NCBI GenBank assembly: GCA_035625725.1
Contig: DASPPB010000044.1
Location: forward strand, 1 to 64,000
Direction of reading: 5' to 3'
DNA: 64,000 bases
Source: GJ-E10 sp035625725
GTDB lineage: Bacteria > Pseudomonadota > Gammaproteobacteria > Burkholderiales > Burkholderiaceae_F
Positions 20,461 to 28,443 of this stretch are shown one piece after another. How positions within the stretch are numbered: position 1 is the first letter of the stretch; each line of letters starts with the position of its first letter. Position numbers and translations under genes: made by a program. The notes beneath the pieces were generated by a model. The model saw nothing but the letters and a program-made list of their open reading frames with translations, did no database searches and was not told where the DNA came from.

Positions 20461-20676
20461 TCACGCTGCATCGGATTGTCGCATCTCGCGCGGCAGCCGC
20501 TCGATCAGGTCATCGAGGCGACGCGTTGCACTCGCAATGCGCTCGTTGAGCTCGGAAAGCTCGGACTGGGAGGTGGCGAGCTGTGTACGCAACTGGTGGT
20601 TTTCCTCGCGCAGCTGGCGCACGTGCGCGATCAAGTCTTGCATGCGCGAGGCCAACGCGTCCAATTGATCCAGCAT
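20461..20676 (-). CDS. ZapB-like coiled-coil cell division protein
   Basis: A 71-residue protein that is almost wholly predicted coiled coil: regular Leu spacing through MLDQLDALASRMQDLIAHV, then REENHQLRTQLATSQSEL and NERIASATRRLDDLIERLP. The start at 20676 was chosen over one at 20742 because the coil begins there and the longer version adds a Pro-rich tail. It lies 84 bases upstream of zapA in the same direction. In Burkholderiales such small coiled coils before zapA are treated as ZapB equivalents that bridge the Z-ring, an assignment based on position and structure. Confidence 0.82.
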   Translation of the reverse strand: MLDQLDALASRMQDLIAHVRQLREENHQLRTQLATSQSELSELNERIASATRRLDDLIERLPREMRQSDAA

Positions 20677-20703
20677 GCGCGGATGGTAGCACCGTGGCGC
20701 CGC

Positions 20704-20712
20704 TGGTACACT
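20704..20712 (+). promoter_or_regulatory. Extended -10 promoter for the btu transcript
   Basis: TGGTACACT fits an extended -10 element (TGn followed by TACACT). It places the transcript start a few bases before the first stem of the cobalamin aptamer. No good -35 is seen, which is common for extended -10 promoters. Confidence 0.4.
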
Positions 20713-20715
20713 CTC

Positions 20716-20935
20716 GGTGCCTTCGGTTCCGTCCGGCCGCAAAACAACCCGGCCGACGGTGAAACGGGAAACAGCGGCGTGCCTTTACGCCAAACTGTGC
20801 TGCCCCCGCAACGGTACGAGAGCGTCGCCGGCGATTCGTCGGTGTAGTCCTGATCAAGATGCCACTGTGATGCCGCCCGGCGTCGCGGGAAGGCGATCGG
20901 GAAGCTCTCAGCCCGGAGACCGGCCGAAGCGGGTA
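20716..20935 (+). promoter_or_regulatory. Cobalamin riboswitch upstream of btuB
   Basis: The 408-base gap before btuB holds a cobalamin aptamer. Its conserved parts appear in order: GAAACGGGAAACAGCGGCGTG-type core near 20760, GCTGCCCCCGCAAC near 20802, GCCACTGTG near 20862, GGGAAGGCGATC near 20887, and the B12-box AGCCCGGAGACCGGCC at 20910-20925. The outer stem pairs the CCTTCGG side (about 20720) with CCGAAGC (about 20930). In the family, adenosylcobalamin binding lowers expression of uptake genes, which fits the downstream btuB-btuC-btuD. The boundaries are approximate. The last 120 bases before btuB show a hairpin and otherwise no gene. Confidence 0.93.
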
Positions 20936-20963
20936 CACCGGTGCAGGCGCGCCTGCGCCGGTG
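20936..20963 (+). promoter_or_regulatory. Near-perfect hairpin directly 3' of the cobalamin aptamer
   Basis: CACCGGTGCAGG pairs with CCTGCGCCGGTG (12 pairs, one of them G-T) around a four-base CGCG loop. It starts right after the aptamer's closing stem. No T-run follows, so it is either a Rho-type or translational element of the expression platform. The btuB start is about 120 bases downstream. Confidence 0.5.
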
Positions 20964-21084
20964 CAGTGGTCATGCGTTCGCCGCGGGGTGATGGCGAGTG
21001 GCCGCGCGCTGCTGCGCGGATCGCCCGGCTGCTTTGCGCTGCGAGCGTTCCGCGCCGGCGGTGGGCCGGAAGGGATTGTCACGT

Positions 21085-23055
21085 ATGCATGCTCCAGGAG
21101 ATTCGCGCGCGCACCGACTCGCGCCTCGCGCGCGCGGCTGCCTGCACATCGGCATTGCCGCGTTCGCCGCGTTCGGGGGTCCGCTCGCGCGCGCGCAAGA
21201 AGACGCGAGCGCCGCGCCGATCGTAGTGACCGCCTCGCGCGTGGACCAACCGGCTGCCGACGCCCTGCCGGCGCTCACGGTGATCACACGCGAGGACATC
21301 GAAGCGACCCAATCGCGTGACGTCGTCGAGCTGCTCGGACGCCAGGTCGGGCTGGAGTTTGCCCGCAGCGGCGGGCAGGGCGCGCAGACTTCGCTTTTCG
21401 TGCGCGGCACCAACTCCAACCAGGTCCTGGTGCTGATCGATGGCGTGCGCATGAACAGCGTTTTGGCCGGCGCTGCCAACCTCGGCGGAATCCCCACCGA
21501 CATGATCGAGCGCATCGAGATCGTGCGCGGCAACCTCTCGAGCCTGTACGGATCCGAGGCCATCGGCGGCGTGGTGCAGATTTTCACGCGCGCCAGCACG
21601 CAGCCCGGCGCCCAGGCGCTCGTCGAGGCCGGCCAGGGCCACACCCGCGATGCGAGTGCCACCGTCACGACAGCGTTCGCTCAAGGACTGCTCAGCATGA
21701 CGGCGGCATACCGCTCGCAAGATGCGATCAGTGCAATCAACCTGGCGCAGGTTCCCTACATCAATTCGTCGGATGACGGCAACTGGAACCGCAGCGGAAC
21801 CTTGCACCTCGATCAGCACGGCAGCTGGGGGGAGCTCCTCGCCTGGGCTTGGGGAAGCCGCAACGACACCGATTGGGACGACCCGTTTAATTCGTTCGGG
21901 ACAACCCCCGCGGAGGCGCTGGCGCTGGCCAGTTTGTCGACCCAGGTCGAGCACCGCTCGCAGTACGGCTTCGGTGCTTCGCTCGCCCACCGCTTTGGCG
22001 CCTCCAAGTTGAGTGTGAGCGTCTCGGAGAGCGACGATAACTCGGTCAACGTCTCCAACGTTCCGAACAACGATGCCAATAACGATTATCCCTTCTCCGA
22101 CAACGACAACAATCAGTTCTACAGCCGCAATCGCCTCGTGACCTTGCAAGACATAACGACACTTGCTCCCGGAATCGATCTGACCCTGGGATGGGAGCAC
22201 CTCATCCAAAACGGCGCCTCCAACGCCTACGATCCCTCGGGCCTTGATATCGTCACGACGGGTTTCTCGCGCATGGTCAACTCGCTTTGGGCGGGCACCA
22301 TCGGGCGCTGGGGCACGCAGCAGTGGCAGATCAACGTGCGCAACGACCAATACAGCGACTTTGGCAGCGCGACAACCGGGTTGATCGGCTATGGCTGGTC
22401 GATTACTCCGTCGTGGAAGTTCACGGCGCAGGCCTCGACGGCTTTTCGCGCACCCAGCTTCAACGATTTGTATTACCCCATCAGCGGCAATCCTTCACTG
22501 CAGCCGGAGCACGCGCACAGCGAGGAAGTGGGTCTGCGCTGGAATCGGGGTGCGGCCAGCGCCAGCGTGGCCGTGTATCGCAACCGGGTTTCGGATTTAA
22601 TCGAGGTAGGCCCGCCGCCGACCTATCAGTCGATCAACATCGGCAACGCCTCCATGGACGGCAGCGAGTGGCAGGCCGCGGGGACCATCGGTGCATTTCG
22701 GCTGGGCACCAGCCTGAGCCTGGACCGGCCGCGCGACCTCGACACGGGTCAGCCTCTGTTGCGACGCGCGAGCTACACCGTGCGCCTGTCGGGCGACTTC
22801 ACAAAAGGCCCTTGGAACGCGGGGGCCGAATGGCAGCGGACCGGGGCGCGCAATGACATCGAGATCCTCGCGCCCTTCGGGATCACCCAATTGGCTCCGT
22901 ACGATCTTGCCCGGCTCACGCTTGCGTACCGGATCAACGCCCACGTGCAGCTGCATCTGCGCGTGGAAAACGTCTTTAACGCGAGCTATGAGCTCATCGA
23001 CGGCTATAACACGTTGCCGCGACTGATCATCGCGGGCATCGAAGGCAGAATCTGA
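21085..23055 (+). CDS. btuB: TonB-dependent vitamin B12 receptor
   Basis: Outer-membrane TonB-dependent receptor, 656 residues from the ATG at 21085, which follows GGAAGGGATTG. A signal peptide (CLHIGIAAFAAFGGPLARAQ) precedes the TonB-box-like region PIVVTASR. The plug domain (about 45-150) has QTSLFVRGTNSNQVLVLIDG and RGNLSSLYGSEAIGGVVQIF, and the beta barrel ends with an aromatic-rich last strand and terminal GRI. The upstream cobalamin riboswitch and the downstream permease and ATPase make cobalamin the likely substrate. It begins the btuB-btuC-btuD operon. Confidence 0.92.
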   Translation: MHAPGDSRAHRLAPRARGCLHIGIAAFAAFGGPLARAQEDASAAPIVVTASRVDQPAADALPALTVITREDIEATQSRDVVELLGRQVGLEFARSGGQGAQTSLFVRGTNSNQVLVLIDGVRMNSVLAGAANLGGIPTDMIERIEIVRGNLSSLYGSEAIGGVVQIFTRASTQPGAQALVEAGQGHTRDASATVTTAFAQGLLSMTAAYRSQDAISAINLAQVPYINSSDDGNWNRSGTLHLDQHGSWGELLAWAWGSRNDTDWDDPFNSFGTTPAEALALASLSTQVEHRSQYGFGASLAHRFGASKLSVSVSESDDNSVNVSNVPNNDANNDYPFSDNDNNQFYSRNRLVTLQDITTLAPGIDLTLGWEHLIQNGASNAYDPSGLDIVTTGFSRMVNSLWAGTIGRWGTQQWQINVRNDQYSDFGSATTGLIGYGWSITPSWKFTAQASTAFRAPSFNDLYYPISGNPSLQPEHAHSEEVGLRWNRGAASASVAVYRNRVSDLIEVGPPPTYQSINIGNASMDGSEWQAAGTIGAFRLGTSLSLDRPRDLDTGQPLLRRASYTVRLSGDFTKGPWNAGAEWQRTGARNDIEILAPFGITQLAPYDLARLTLAYRINAHVQLHLRVENVFNASYELIDGYNTLPRLIIAGIEGRI

Positions 23056-23069
23056 GCGCGGAGGAGTGC

Positions 23070-24092
23070 GTGCGGCTGCAACCCTTGCGCGCCGCGGGCG
23101 CGCTGCCGATTCTGGTTGCCGGGGCGCTTGTCAGCCTGCTGGCCGCCCTGCGGTTTGGCAGCGTCGAGGTCGACACCGGGGCGCTTCTGGGCGCAATGCT
23201 TGAGCTCGTGCGCGGCGCCAACGATTCGTCGCTCGCCGGCACGGTCCTGGCACTGCGCCTGCCGCGAGCATTGACGGGCATGGCGGTGGGTGGATTGCTC
23301 GCGCTCTCGGGCGCGTTGTTGCAGGCCCTGCTGCGCAATCCTCTGGCGGACCCTTACGTTCTGGGTGTTTCGGGAGGCGCATCGTGCGCGGCGATGCTGG
23401 CCATCGCGCTGGGCGCGGGCGCCGTGGGCATCGCCTTGTTTGCCGCCGGTGGTGCCTGCAGCGCCCTGGTGCTGCTGTTCGTGCTCGCGCACCGAACGCT
23501 GCTCGGGCACGAGGCGCCGCTTGAGCCGGGTCGCGACAGTGCGGTTCTGCTCACCGGGGTGATGATCGCCTCGCTGTGCGCCGCAGGGCTGAGCCTGGCG
23601 CTGTCGCTCGCGCCCGACGGACGGCTGCGAACCATGGTGTTTTGGCTGCTCGGCGATCTGAGCGCGGCCGTGCACTTGGGACTGGCCGCACCGGCGCTGC
23701 TGGCCTGGGCGCTGCTGCTTGCCCTGGGGCTGCGCGATGCCGCGGCCCTGAACCTGTTGCTCGGCGGGGAGATGCAGGCTTATACGCAAGGCGTCGCGAC
23801 CGCGCGGCTGCGCCGACGCCTGATCGCGCTCACGGCGGTGGCCACGGGTGCGGCCGTCGCGCTGGCCGGCGCCATCGGCTTCGTGGGTTTCGTGGCCCCG
23901 CACCTGGTGCGCTATTTCGTCGGCTCCGATCAGCGCGTCGTGCTGCCCGCCGCATCGCTGCTGGGCGCGGTGCTCGTTGTTCTGGCCGACACGATCGGCC
24001 GCTGCCTGGCCGCCCCGCTGCAGCTTCCGGTCGGCGCCCTGACGGCGCTGGTCGGGGTGCCGGTCTTTCTGTGGCAACTGCAGCGCGCATGA
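23070..24092 (+). CDS. btuC: Cobalamin ABC transporter permease (FecCD family)
   Basis: Inner-membrane permease of 340 residues with about ten hydrophobic segments. FecCD/BtuC signatures include LRLPRALTGMAVGGLLALSG, NPLADPYVLGVSGGAS and GFVGFVAPHLVRYFVGSDQR. It pairs with BtuD-like ATPase subunits and a periplasmic binding protein to import cobalamin. The start is a GTG preceded by GAGGAG and lies 14 bases after btuB. The stop overlaps the start of the ATPase gene by four bases (ATGA), showing tight coupling. Substrate assignment rests on the riboswitch and btuB. Confidence 0.93.
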   Translation: MRLQPLRAAGALPILVAGALVSLLAALRFGSVEVDTGALLGAMLELVRGANDSSLAGTVLALRLPRALTGMAVGGLLALSGALLQALLRNPLADPYVLGVSGGASCAAMLAIALGAGAVGIALFAAGGACSALVLLFVLAHRTLLGHEAPLEPGRDSAVLLTGVMIASLCAAGLSLALSLAPDGRLRTMVFWLLGDLSAAVHLGLAAPALLAWALLLALGLRDAAALNLLLGGEMQAYTQGVATARLRRRLIALTAVATGAAVALAGAIGFVGFVAPHLVRYFVGSDQRVVLPAASLLGAVLVVLADTIGRCLAAPLQLPVGALTALVGVPVFLWQLQRA

Positions 24093-24880
24093 CCGCTGCG
24101 CTGCTCGCCACCCGCAATCTCGACGTTCGCTTTGGCGAACGCTGGTTGGTGCGCGCTTTGGACCTGGAGATTTGCGCCGGCGAGCGCTGGGCCCTGGTCG
24201 GCCCCAACGGCGCGGGCAAGACGACCCTGTTGCACACCTTGGCGGGTGTTCGAGCCGGCGATGGGGGCTCGATCGAACTCGCAGGCCGCGACCTGCGCTC
24301 CTGGAGCGTGGAGCAGCTCGCCGGCTTGCGCGCGCTGGTCGCCGATCGCTGGTTTGATCCCTTCGCGACGCCCGTGCTGGGCACTGTGCTTGCCGCGCGC
24401 TATCGCCTGCGCGCGGGCGCGTCGAGATCGGCGCGCGGCGCCCTCGTGGGCGAGGAGGCCCTAGCGCGCAAGTGCCTGGCCGAGATGGACTGCGAGGCGC
24501 TGGCACAGCGTGACGTGCGTCAGTTATCGCGCGGAGAGCGTCAGCGGGTGGCCTTGGCTGCCGGTCTGGCACAGGAAGCTCCGCTGATGCTGCTCGATGA
24601 GCCCATCTCTCATCAGGATCCGCGCCACCAAATCCAGGTGCTGCAACGATTGGCCGGGCGCGCAAATCGCACGTACCTGGCTGCATTGCATGACATCAAC
24701 GCAGCGGCGCGCTTTGCCACCCACGCACTGCTGCTCGCCGGCGACGGCAGCTGGTACGCCGGCACGAGTCAACGCGCGCTCACACGAGAACGACTCTCAG
24801 CACTTTTCGGAACCGAGATCACGCAGCTCGAGGTCGATTCGCATCGCGTTTTTGTGTCAACCGGTGGCATCTCGCCGTGA
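24089..24880 (+). CDS. btuD: Cobalamin ABC transporter ATP-binding protein
   Basis: ATPase subunit of 263 residues energising BtuC. Walker A is GPNGAGKTT, the signature is LSRGERQRVALAAGLAQ, Walker B is LMLLDEPISHQD, and the switch histidine is in ALHDINAA. The Q-loop position, where LPQ is usual, reads LVAD followed by RWFDPFATPV, so the glutamine seems replaced by Asp; see findings. The start at 24089 overlaps the btuC stop. The reading frame is open far upstream, but there it is a shadow of btuC. It ends about 60 bases before the ParA-like gene. Confidence 0.92.
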   Translation: MTAALLATRNLDVRFGERWLVRALDLEICAGERWALVGPNGAGKTTLLHTLAGVRAGDGGSIELAGRDLRSWSVEQLAGLRALVADRWFDPFATPVLGTVLAARYRLRAGASRSARGALVGEEALARKCLAEMDCEALAQRDVRQLSRGERQRVALAAGLAQEAPLMLLDEPISHQDPRHQIQVLQRLAGRANRTYLAALHDINAAARFATHALLLAGDGSWYAGTSQRALTRERLSALFGTEITQLEVDSHRVFVSTGGISP

Positions 24881-24941
24881 TTCGGATATAGTCGCTGTTT
24901 TCGATTCCTCAACATCCAGCGCAAAGGCGACTCACAATCCC

Positions 24942-25577
24942 ATGCCCGTAATCCTCATAGCGAATTCCAAAGGCGGTGTCGGTAAATCTACGGTTGCTTC
25001 CAATCTTGCAGGTTTTTACGCAGGGCGCGGCGAACGCACGATGCTCGGCGATCTGGATCGCCAGCAGACCGTTCGCGGCTGGCTGCGCCTGCGGCCGCGA
25101 AGCGTGGCCGCAATTTCCTCCTGGGACATTGATGCAGGCGGCGTCGCAAAGCCGCCGCAGGGTGTCACGCATATCGTGCTCGACACGCCCGCCGGCATCA
25201 ACGGCGCGGAGCTGCGCTACGCGGTGCGGATGGCCACCAAGATCATCGTTCCGCTGCAGGCCTCGCTCTTTGACATCGAAGCCACCCACGCCTTCCTGGG
25301 CGCGTTGGCCCAGCATGGGGCAACGCTTGCCAACGGGCGCGTCGCCATTTTGGGCACGCGCGTGGATCCGCGCACCCGCGCCGCGCTGCAGCTTGAGCGC
25401 TACGTGCAGGAGTCGCGCGTGCCGTTTCTCGGGTTTTTGCGCGAGACGCAAAACTACGTACAGCTTGCGGCGCAGGGACTGACCCTGTGGGACGTAGCGC
25501 CGGCACGCGTGGAGCAAGACATCGAGCAGTGGGCGCCGATCATCCACTGGATCAGCGACGGCCGTCGGGCCGTTTGA
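24942..25577 (+). CDS. ParA/MinD-family ATPase
   Basis: A 211-residue P-loop ATPase with a deviant Walker A motif NSKGGVGKSTVASNLAGFYA and the switch region GDLDRQQTVRGW. HIVLDTPAGINGAELRYAV is the Walker B region. The small size without an N-terminal DNA-binding domain is like orphan ParA proteins that position cellular cargo (McdA, PpfA and ParC types) rather than partition a plasmid. No ParB or obvious cargo adaptor is adjacent. It follows btuD by 61 bases on the same strand; that gap contains a possible -10 TATAGT at 24887-24892, so it may have its own promoter. Confidence 0.87.
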   Translation: MPVILIANSKGGVGKSTVASNLAGFYAGRGERTMLGDLDRQQTVRGWLRLRPRSVAAISSWDIDAGGVAKPPQGVTHIVLDTPAGINGAELRYAVRMATKIIVPLQASLFDIEATHAFLGALAQHGATLANGRVAILGTRVDPRTRAALQLERYVQESRVPFLGFLRETQNYVQLAAQGLTLWDVAPARVEQDIEQWAPIIHWISDGRRAV

Positions 25578-25596
25578 GTCCGGAGACGCCGCGCGC

Positions 25597-26478
25597 TTAG
25601 CGTCGCGCCTGATCGACCTGCGCACACAAGGCCTCGGCGCCGTCGAGTATCCGCACCGACGCGCGGTCGAGTTCGTCGGCATCGAGCGTCACGAGATGAT
25701 GCTGGGCGACGGCGGGCAGCTGCGGATACCGACGCCAGGCGTCAAGCGCGCCCCGGTCAATTGCGCCCGGTTCGGCCGCGATGATGAGCTGGGGGCGCGC
25801 CGCAATCACGGACTCGATGTCGACGGTAGCAACCAACGGCCCGAGCGCATCGAAGACGTTACGCGCCCCGCAGGTGCGCATGACTTCGCTCACCAGATGC
25901 CTGCCCGATAGGGTCATAAGAGGATCGGCCCAGACTTGGTAGAAGACCCGCACCGGGGTGCTCTGCGCGTAACGCACGCGCAGCGCGGCAACTCGGGCGC
26001 GGAACTGCGCGCTCATCGACTGCACCTGCTCCGATCCGGTGAGTGCGCCCAGCCGCTCGATTGACGTGGCGATTTCTTCGAGGCTGCGCGGTTCGTATAC
26101 GTAGGTGGCGACCCCGAGTCCTTCCACGGCCTGCAGCAGCGCGGGCGAATAGCCGCTGCCCCAGGCCACGATGAGGTCGGGTTGCAGGGCGGCGATGCGT
26201 TCCAGGTCGATGCCCTGCGCGCGCGCCACGCGCGGCAGCAAACGGGCTGCGGGCGGGTAATCGGAGAACTCGCTCGCGGCCACGACCCGGTCGCCTGCAC
26301 CCAGAAAATAGAGGAGCTCCGTGATGCCGGGCGCGAGACTCACGATGCGCCGCGCGGGGTGCTCCATCTCGACACGACGGCCCGCATCATCGACAACGGC
26401 CTGGGCCGCGAGGCCCCAGCCTGCGAGCAGCATCGCGAACAGCTCTCGCGCGCGGCCGCCGGCGCCGCGAGAGCTCAC
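25597..26478 (-). CDS. btuF: Cobalamin ABC transporter substrate-binding protein (BtuF-like)
   Basis: Periplasmic binding protein of 293 residues with an N-terminal signal peptide (ELFAMLLAGWGLAAQA). The helical-backbone family (BtuF/FhuD/TroA-like) is shown by RIVSLAPGITELLYFLGAG, RVVAASEFSDYP and LQPDLIVAWGSG. It would deliver cobalamin to the BtuCD pair encoded nearby on the other strand, with the ParA-like gene converging on it. It is not behind the cobalamin riboswitch, so its expression may follow dapB instead. Its start overlaps the dapB stop by four bases. Substrate by context; other corrinoids are possible. Confidence 0.85.
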   Translation of the reverse strand: MSSRGAGGRARELFAMLLAGWGLAAQAVVDDAGRRVEMEHPARRIVSLAPGITELLYFLGAGDRVVAASEFSDYPPAARLLPRVARAQGIDLERIAALQPDLIVAWGSGYSPALLQAVEGLGVATYVYEPRSLEEIATSIERLGALTGSEQVQSMSAQFRARVAALRVRYAQSTPVRVFYQVWADPLMTLSGRHLVSEVMRTCGARNVFDALGPLVATVDIESVIAARPQLIIAAEPGAIDRGALDAWRRYPQLPAVAQHHLVTLDADELDRASVRILDGAEALCAQVDQARR

Positions 26479-27269
26479 CGCGCTGTCAGCACATCGCGCA
26501 TGTCGTACAGGCCCTTGGTGCGACCTTGCAAGAACCGCGCCGCGCGCAAGGCGCCCAGCGCGTAGGCCTGCCGGCTCGAGGAGCGGTGCGTGATCTCGAT
26601 GCGTTCGCCCCCGCCGGCAAACAAGACCGTGTGGTCGCCAATCACGTCGCCGCCGCGGATCGCGGAAAAACCGATGCTGCCTTCGGGCCTTGGCCCGATA
26701 TTGCCGTGGCGGGCGAACACCGCACAGGACTCCAGGCGCTGGCCGCGCGCACGGGCGGCGACCTCGCCGAGCTGCAGGGCCGTGCCGGAGGGCGCGTCGA
26801 CCTTGTCGCGATGGTGGGTCTCGACGATCTCCAGATCGTAGCCTTGCGCCAGCAGCCGCGCCGCGAGCTCCACGAGCTGGAGCATCGCTTGCACGCCCAC
26901 GCTCATGTTGGGCGCCACCACGAGCGCGGTCTTCTCCGCGGCGCTGGCCAAAGCGGCCTTGCCCGCAGCGTCAAACCCTGTCGTTCCGATCACCGCAGCG
27001 AGCGGCTGATCGCTGCACACGCGCAGGTGCGAAACCGTGGCCTCCGGACGCGTGAAGTCGATCAGTACCTCGGCCGCGCGCATCGCCTGCAGGTCCGCAA
27101 CGATTGGCACGCCCAGCCGCCGGCCCAGAAATTCGGCGCAGTCGCGCCCCAGCTCCGGACTGTCGGGCCGGTCTAGCGCGGCCACGATCTGGAGGTCGGG
27201 GGCACTGAGCACCGCCTCGATGATCGCGCGGCCCATGCGCCCGCTCGCGCCGGCGATGGCGAGCTTCAT
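26475..27269 (-). CDS. dapB: 4-hydroxy-tetrahydrodipicolinate reductase
   Basis: NAD(P)H-dependent enzyme of lysine and diaminopimelate synthesis; 264 residues, normal length. The N-terminal Rossmann motif is IAGASGRMG (residues 5-13). The catalytic region reads ETHHRDKVDAPSGTAL, with the His-His and Lys needed for catalysis. The segment VIGTTGFD is also conserved. It lies 43 bases after bamE on the same strand and is followed by the btuF-like gene with an ATGA overlap. Confidence 0.97.
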   Translation of the reverse strand: MKLAIAGASGRMGRAIIEAVLSAPDLQIVAALDRPDSPELGRDCAEFLGRRLGVPIVADLQAMRAAEVLIDFTRPEATVSHLRVCSDQPLAAVIGTTGFDAAGKAALASAAEKTALVVAPNMSVGVQAMLQLVELAARLLAQGYDLEIVETHHRDKVDAPSGTALQLGEVAARARGQRLESCAVFARHGNIGPRPEGSIGFSAIRGGDVIGDHTVLFAGGGERIEITHRSSSRQAYALGALRAARFLQGRTKGLYDMRDVLTAR

Positions 27270-27312
27270 AGCGCGGGCGGCGCCCGGTCCGTGCAGGGCA
27301 AGGCAGCGCGCT

Positions 27313-27759
27313 TCACGGGGACCTCGGCGCGGGCGGCTGGTCGCCCGCGCCCGCGCTGGGTGCTGGCGCGGCGGGCTTGGGCTTCTGGCCCAGTATCAGG
27401 ATGTCGGCAAGCGGCTCGGTGGGCATTGTGTCGCTTTCAAAACGCGCCAACTTTCCGTCTTCGAAGACTACCGAAAGCTTGCGGACTTGGACCTCTCCCG
27501 TGCGGCGGCGCAAGTAGTACGGATAATCCCATCGATCCTGGTGAAAGATGTCCATGAGCATGGGAGTGCCCAACAAGAAGCGCACCTGATCGCGCGTCAT
27601 GCCGGGACGCAGCTGCTCGACCATGTCCTTGGTGATCACGTTGCCCTGCTGCACGTCGGGACGATAGGGGCGCATCCACCCCGGCACCCAGGACATGGAG
27701 CAGGCGGAGCTGGCCAGCGTTATGGCGACCAAACAGACGGCAGGGAGTCTTCGAATCAT
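27313..27759 (-). CDS. bamE: Outer membrane assembly lipoprotein BamE
   Basis: Small lipoprotein subunit of the BAM complex that inserts beta-barrel proteins in the outer membrane. The 148-residue precursor has a lipoprotein signal peptide ending in LASSAC, with the acylated Cys near residue 20. The SmpA/OmlA domain is shown by GNVITKDMVEQLRPGMTRDQ, VRFLLGTPMLMDIFHQDRWD and YYLRRR. The ATG at 27759 was preferred to an in-frame TTG slightly upstream. It is divergent from fur with 189 bases between, the usual arrangement in Burkholderiales. Confidence 0.94.
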   Translation of the reverse strand: MIRRLPAVCLVAITLASSACSMSWVPGWMRPYRPDVQQGNVITKDMVEQLRPGMTRDQVRFLLGTPMLMDIFHQDRWDYPYYLRRRTGEVQVRKLSVVFEDGKLARFESDTMPTEPLADILILGQKPKPAAPAPSAGAGDQPPAPRSP

Positions 27760-27948
27760 GACCCAGGACAAAATCGTATGGTGCGCGGCGCGCTACTTCG
27801 CGACCGAGCGACGCTATGATAGCCGCAGGCTACGCGCCGGTTGGGGCAAGCAGCCGGCCGCCCGTACGTGGGGAGGCTCCGTAAGGCGCAAGGTGGGGGG
27901 CCGGCCGATCCTTTGTGGCTTCTTGTCAACAGGCCGAAGAGCACAAAC

Positions 27949-28404
27949 ATGACGCGAAACCCGAGCTCGACCGAACTCAAAGGAAGTGGACTGAAGGCGA
28001 CTGCTCCACGCCTCAAAATCCTCGAGATCTTTCAGCGGCAAGCGACCCAGGCCGGGGAGCACCACCTGAGCGCGGAGGACGTATATCGGCTGCTTAGCGC
28101 CGAGCACCTCGACGTGGGGCTGGCTACGGTCTACCGCGTGCTCACCCAGTTCGAACAGGCCGGCTTGCTCTCGCGGCGCCATTTCGAGGCCGGCCGGGCC
28201 GTGTTTGAACTCAACGAGGGTCCGCATCACGATCACCTGGTCTGCGTCAATTGCGGGCATGTCGAGGAATTCCTCGACCCGGAGATTGAGGAGCGCCAGC
28301 GCCGCGTTGCCGCTGAGCGCGGCTTTGACCTGCAGGAGCATTCGCTTGCGCTCTACGGGGTGTGTCGCAACAAGAACTGCCCCAATCGTCCCAAAGGGGC
28401 GTAG
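27949..28404 (+). CDS. fur: Ferric uptake regulator Fur
   Basis: Iron-responsive repressor of 151 residues. The winged-helix part has KATAPRLKILEIF and LDVGLATVYRVLTQFEQAGL. The dimerisation and metal part has HHDHLVCVNCGHVEEF, with the HHDH and Cys-X2-Cys ligands, and a second Cys pair in GVCRNKNCPNRP. The start at 27949 gives the normal N-terminus; the frame is open further upstream but lacks coding support. A TATGAT at 27815-27820 could be its -10 element with a long leader. It converges on recN. Confidence 0.96.
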   Translation: MTRNPSSTELKGSGLKATAPRLKILEIFQRQATQAGEHHLSAEDVYRLLSAEHLDVGLATVYRVLTQFEQAGLLSRRHFEAGRAVFELNEGPHHDHLVCVNCGHVEEFLDPEIEERQRRVAAERGFDLQEHSLALYGVCRNKNCPNRPKGA

Positions 28405-28417
28405 CCCGGGGAAGTCT

Positions 28418-28439
28418 GCCGCGCCGGCGCTGGTGCGGC
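28418..28439 (+). terminator. Hairpin between convergent fur and recN
   Basis: GCCGCGCC pairs with GGTGCGGC (eight pairs, one G-T) around a six-base loop in the 39-base gap between the two stop codons. No T-run follows on either strand. A bidirectional end signal is plausible from position only. Confidence 0.3.
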
Positions 28440-28443
28440 GCAC

